DNA from: Methanosarcinales archaeon
GTDB taxonomy: Archaea; Halobacteriota; Syntropharchaeia; Alkanophagales; Methanospirareceae
Assembly: GCA_025464585.1 (NCBI GenBank)
Contig: JAODGL010000101.1
Location: 1 to 6,212 of the forward strand
Direction: 5' to 3'
DNA: 6,212 nt
In this document: positions 5,699 to 6,212 of the stretch, piece by piece
Numbering within the stretch: position 1 is the stretch's first letter
Layout: every line of letters starts with the position of its first letter
Program-made: the position numbers and the translations under genes
The notes under the pieces: model-generated
The model's database searches: none
The model's input: the letters and a program-made list of their open reading frames with translations, nothing else
What the model was told of the DNA's origin: nothing

Positions 5699-6117
5699 TT
5701 CTCCGCCGCTCCTCTCGCAAGTCTTCGTTCGATCGCAGCATAAAATATGTTTACAACACAGAGTAGCTCCCCTTTACTCACCTTACCATCAGTGAATGGA
5801 TGAAAAATGACTTCATCAAGAACCCTTCTTTCCTCAACGGACAATGGCTTTCCAGCCGCTGCGAGCGAGGTAACCACACCAAGTGCATGCCGCATGATAG
5901 GGCAAGGCAGGACGATTGACTTCGGTGGTACTTCTATTTCGCCTATCTTTATGTTCACGAGTTCGTTTTTTCTTACTTCTTTATCCTCCTTTGCGATGAT
6001 CATTTCCCATTCACCATGCGGACCGACAGAAAAGCCGTAGCTGTACGCCTCTGTTACCAGTCTCTCTGTTTCCCCACCTATTTTATCCTTCCAGTAAACG
6101 AGTTCTATTTTTGCCAT
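5671..6117 (-). CDS. Conserved archaeal protein of unknown function, possibly DUF22-like
   Basis: The protein is 148 residues from the ATG at 6117. It looks soluble, with no signal peptide or membrane helix. A central stretch (about 30-80) has the style I associate with archaeal DUF22: an IIAKEDKEV segment, a beta strand NIKIGEIEVPP, then SIVLPCPIMRHALGVVTSL with a conserved-looking Cys and Arg-His. The second half (about 90-148) is charged and helical, holding FHPFTDGKVSKGELL. DUF22 is a tentative recall, not a search result. An in-frame TTG at 6141 would add eight Lys-rich residues. The frame is open to the right edge, so a longer protein cannot be excluded, but the residues upstream do not look coding. 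No Shine-Dalgarno precedes the ATG; TATA-like sequences at 6139-6149 and 6166-6176 suggest a short or absent leader. It overlaps the UPF0200 gene downstream by 28 bp. Confidence 0.7.
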   Translation of the reverse strand: MAKIELVYWKDKIGGETERLVTEAYSYGFSVGPHGEWEMIIAKEDKEVRKNELVNIKIGEIEVPPKSIVLPCPIMRHALGVVTSLAAAGKPLSVEERRVLDEVIFHPFTDGKVSKGELLCVVNIFYAAIERRLARGAAEKWLRERYRY

Positions 6118-6165
6118 GTTCTTGGATTTGCATTTTTTCAATAAAAAGAATTTGGGAATCTGAGA

Positions 6166-6176
6166 TGAAATATATG
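6166..6176 (-). promoter_or_regulatory. Possible TATA box ahead of the DUF22-like/UPF0200 pair
   Basis: The minus strand reads CATATATTTCA, centred near 6171. It would place transcription start near 6145 and give a leader of about 28 nt before the ATG at 6117. A second AT-rich element (CTTTTTATTGA, 6139-6149) centred 27 bp before the ATG would instead give a leaderless message. The sequence cannot tell these apart. Confidence 0.3.
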
Positions 6177-6212
6177 CTACTCCTCCTTCTCCTTTCGATG
6201 CATCCTTCTGAA

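Noticed and set aside
5214..5795. Plus-strand 193-codon open frame opposite the UPF0200 gene
   Set aside because: It is Ser/Pro/Leu-rich low-complexity sequence with no domain, while the minus strand holds a clear P-loop protein.
6177..6212. Possible C-terminal tail of another minus-strand gene (FRRMHRKEKEE, then TAG)
   Set aside because: The charged tail and stop are plausible as a gene end, but eleven codons at the edge are too few to support a call. The sequence right of the window would decide it.

Overview
The window looks like part of a euryarchaeal chromosome of moderate GC content. The archaeal assignment rests on four things. It carries an eIF5B/aIF5B-type translation factor and a UPF0200-type nucleotide kinase-like protein, a family I know only from archaea. 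Several starts follow GGTG/GAGGTGA Shine-Dalgarno sequences. TATA-like boxes sit about 25-40 bp ahead of gene starts. A methanogen/ANME/Archaeoglobus-type relative is plausible, but that is an inference from protein style and not a computed placement.

Layout from left to right. Bases 1-1269, all on the minus strand, hold the end of a CRISPR-Cas locus, transcribed towards the left edge: cas6 (493-1269), a 35-residue C2H2-type zinc-finger microprotein (364-471) and a cas4 gene cut by the window edge (1-303). Bases 1363-4353 (minus) hold dnaJ followed 12 bp later by infB (aIF5B). The dnaJ-infB pair runs straight into the cas genes with only 93 bp between infB and cas6, so the boundary between housekeeping and defence genes is sharp and same-stranded. 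Bases 4354-4601 are an AT-rich divergent intergenic region with a TATA-like box for each side and short repeated TGTTCA-type motifs. A probable winged-helix DNA-binding protein follows on the plus strand (4602-5111). Its 3' end overlaps by 13 bp the end of a convergent minus-strand pair, a possible DUF22-like protein (5671-6117) followed by a UPF0200 P-loop protein (5099-5698).

How the genes may work together. Cas6 would cut pre-crRNA and Cas4 would trim prespacers for Cas1-Cas2. No array, no cas1/cas2 and no effector genes are in the window; at least cas1/cas2 would be expected past the left edge. The tiny zinc finger embedded between cas6 and cas4 is the least explained item and the main candidate for something new. 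DnaJ and aIF5B are a co-chaperone and a translation initiation factor, probably co-transcribed. The divergent winged-helix gene is well placed to regulate itself and possibly dnaJ.
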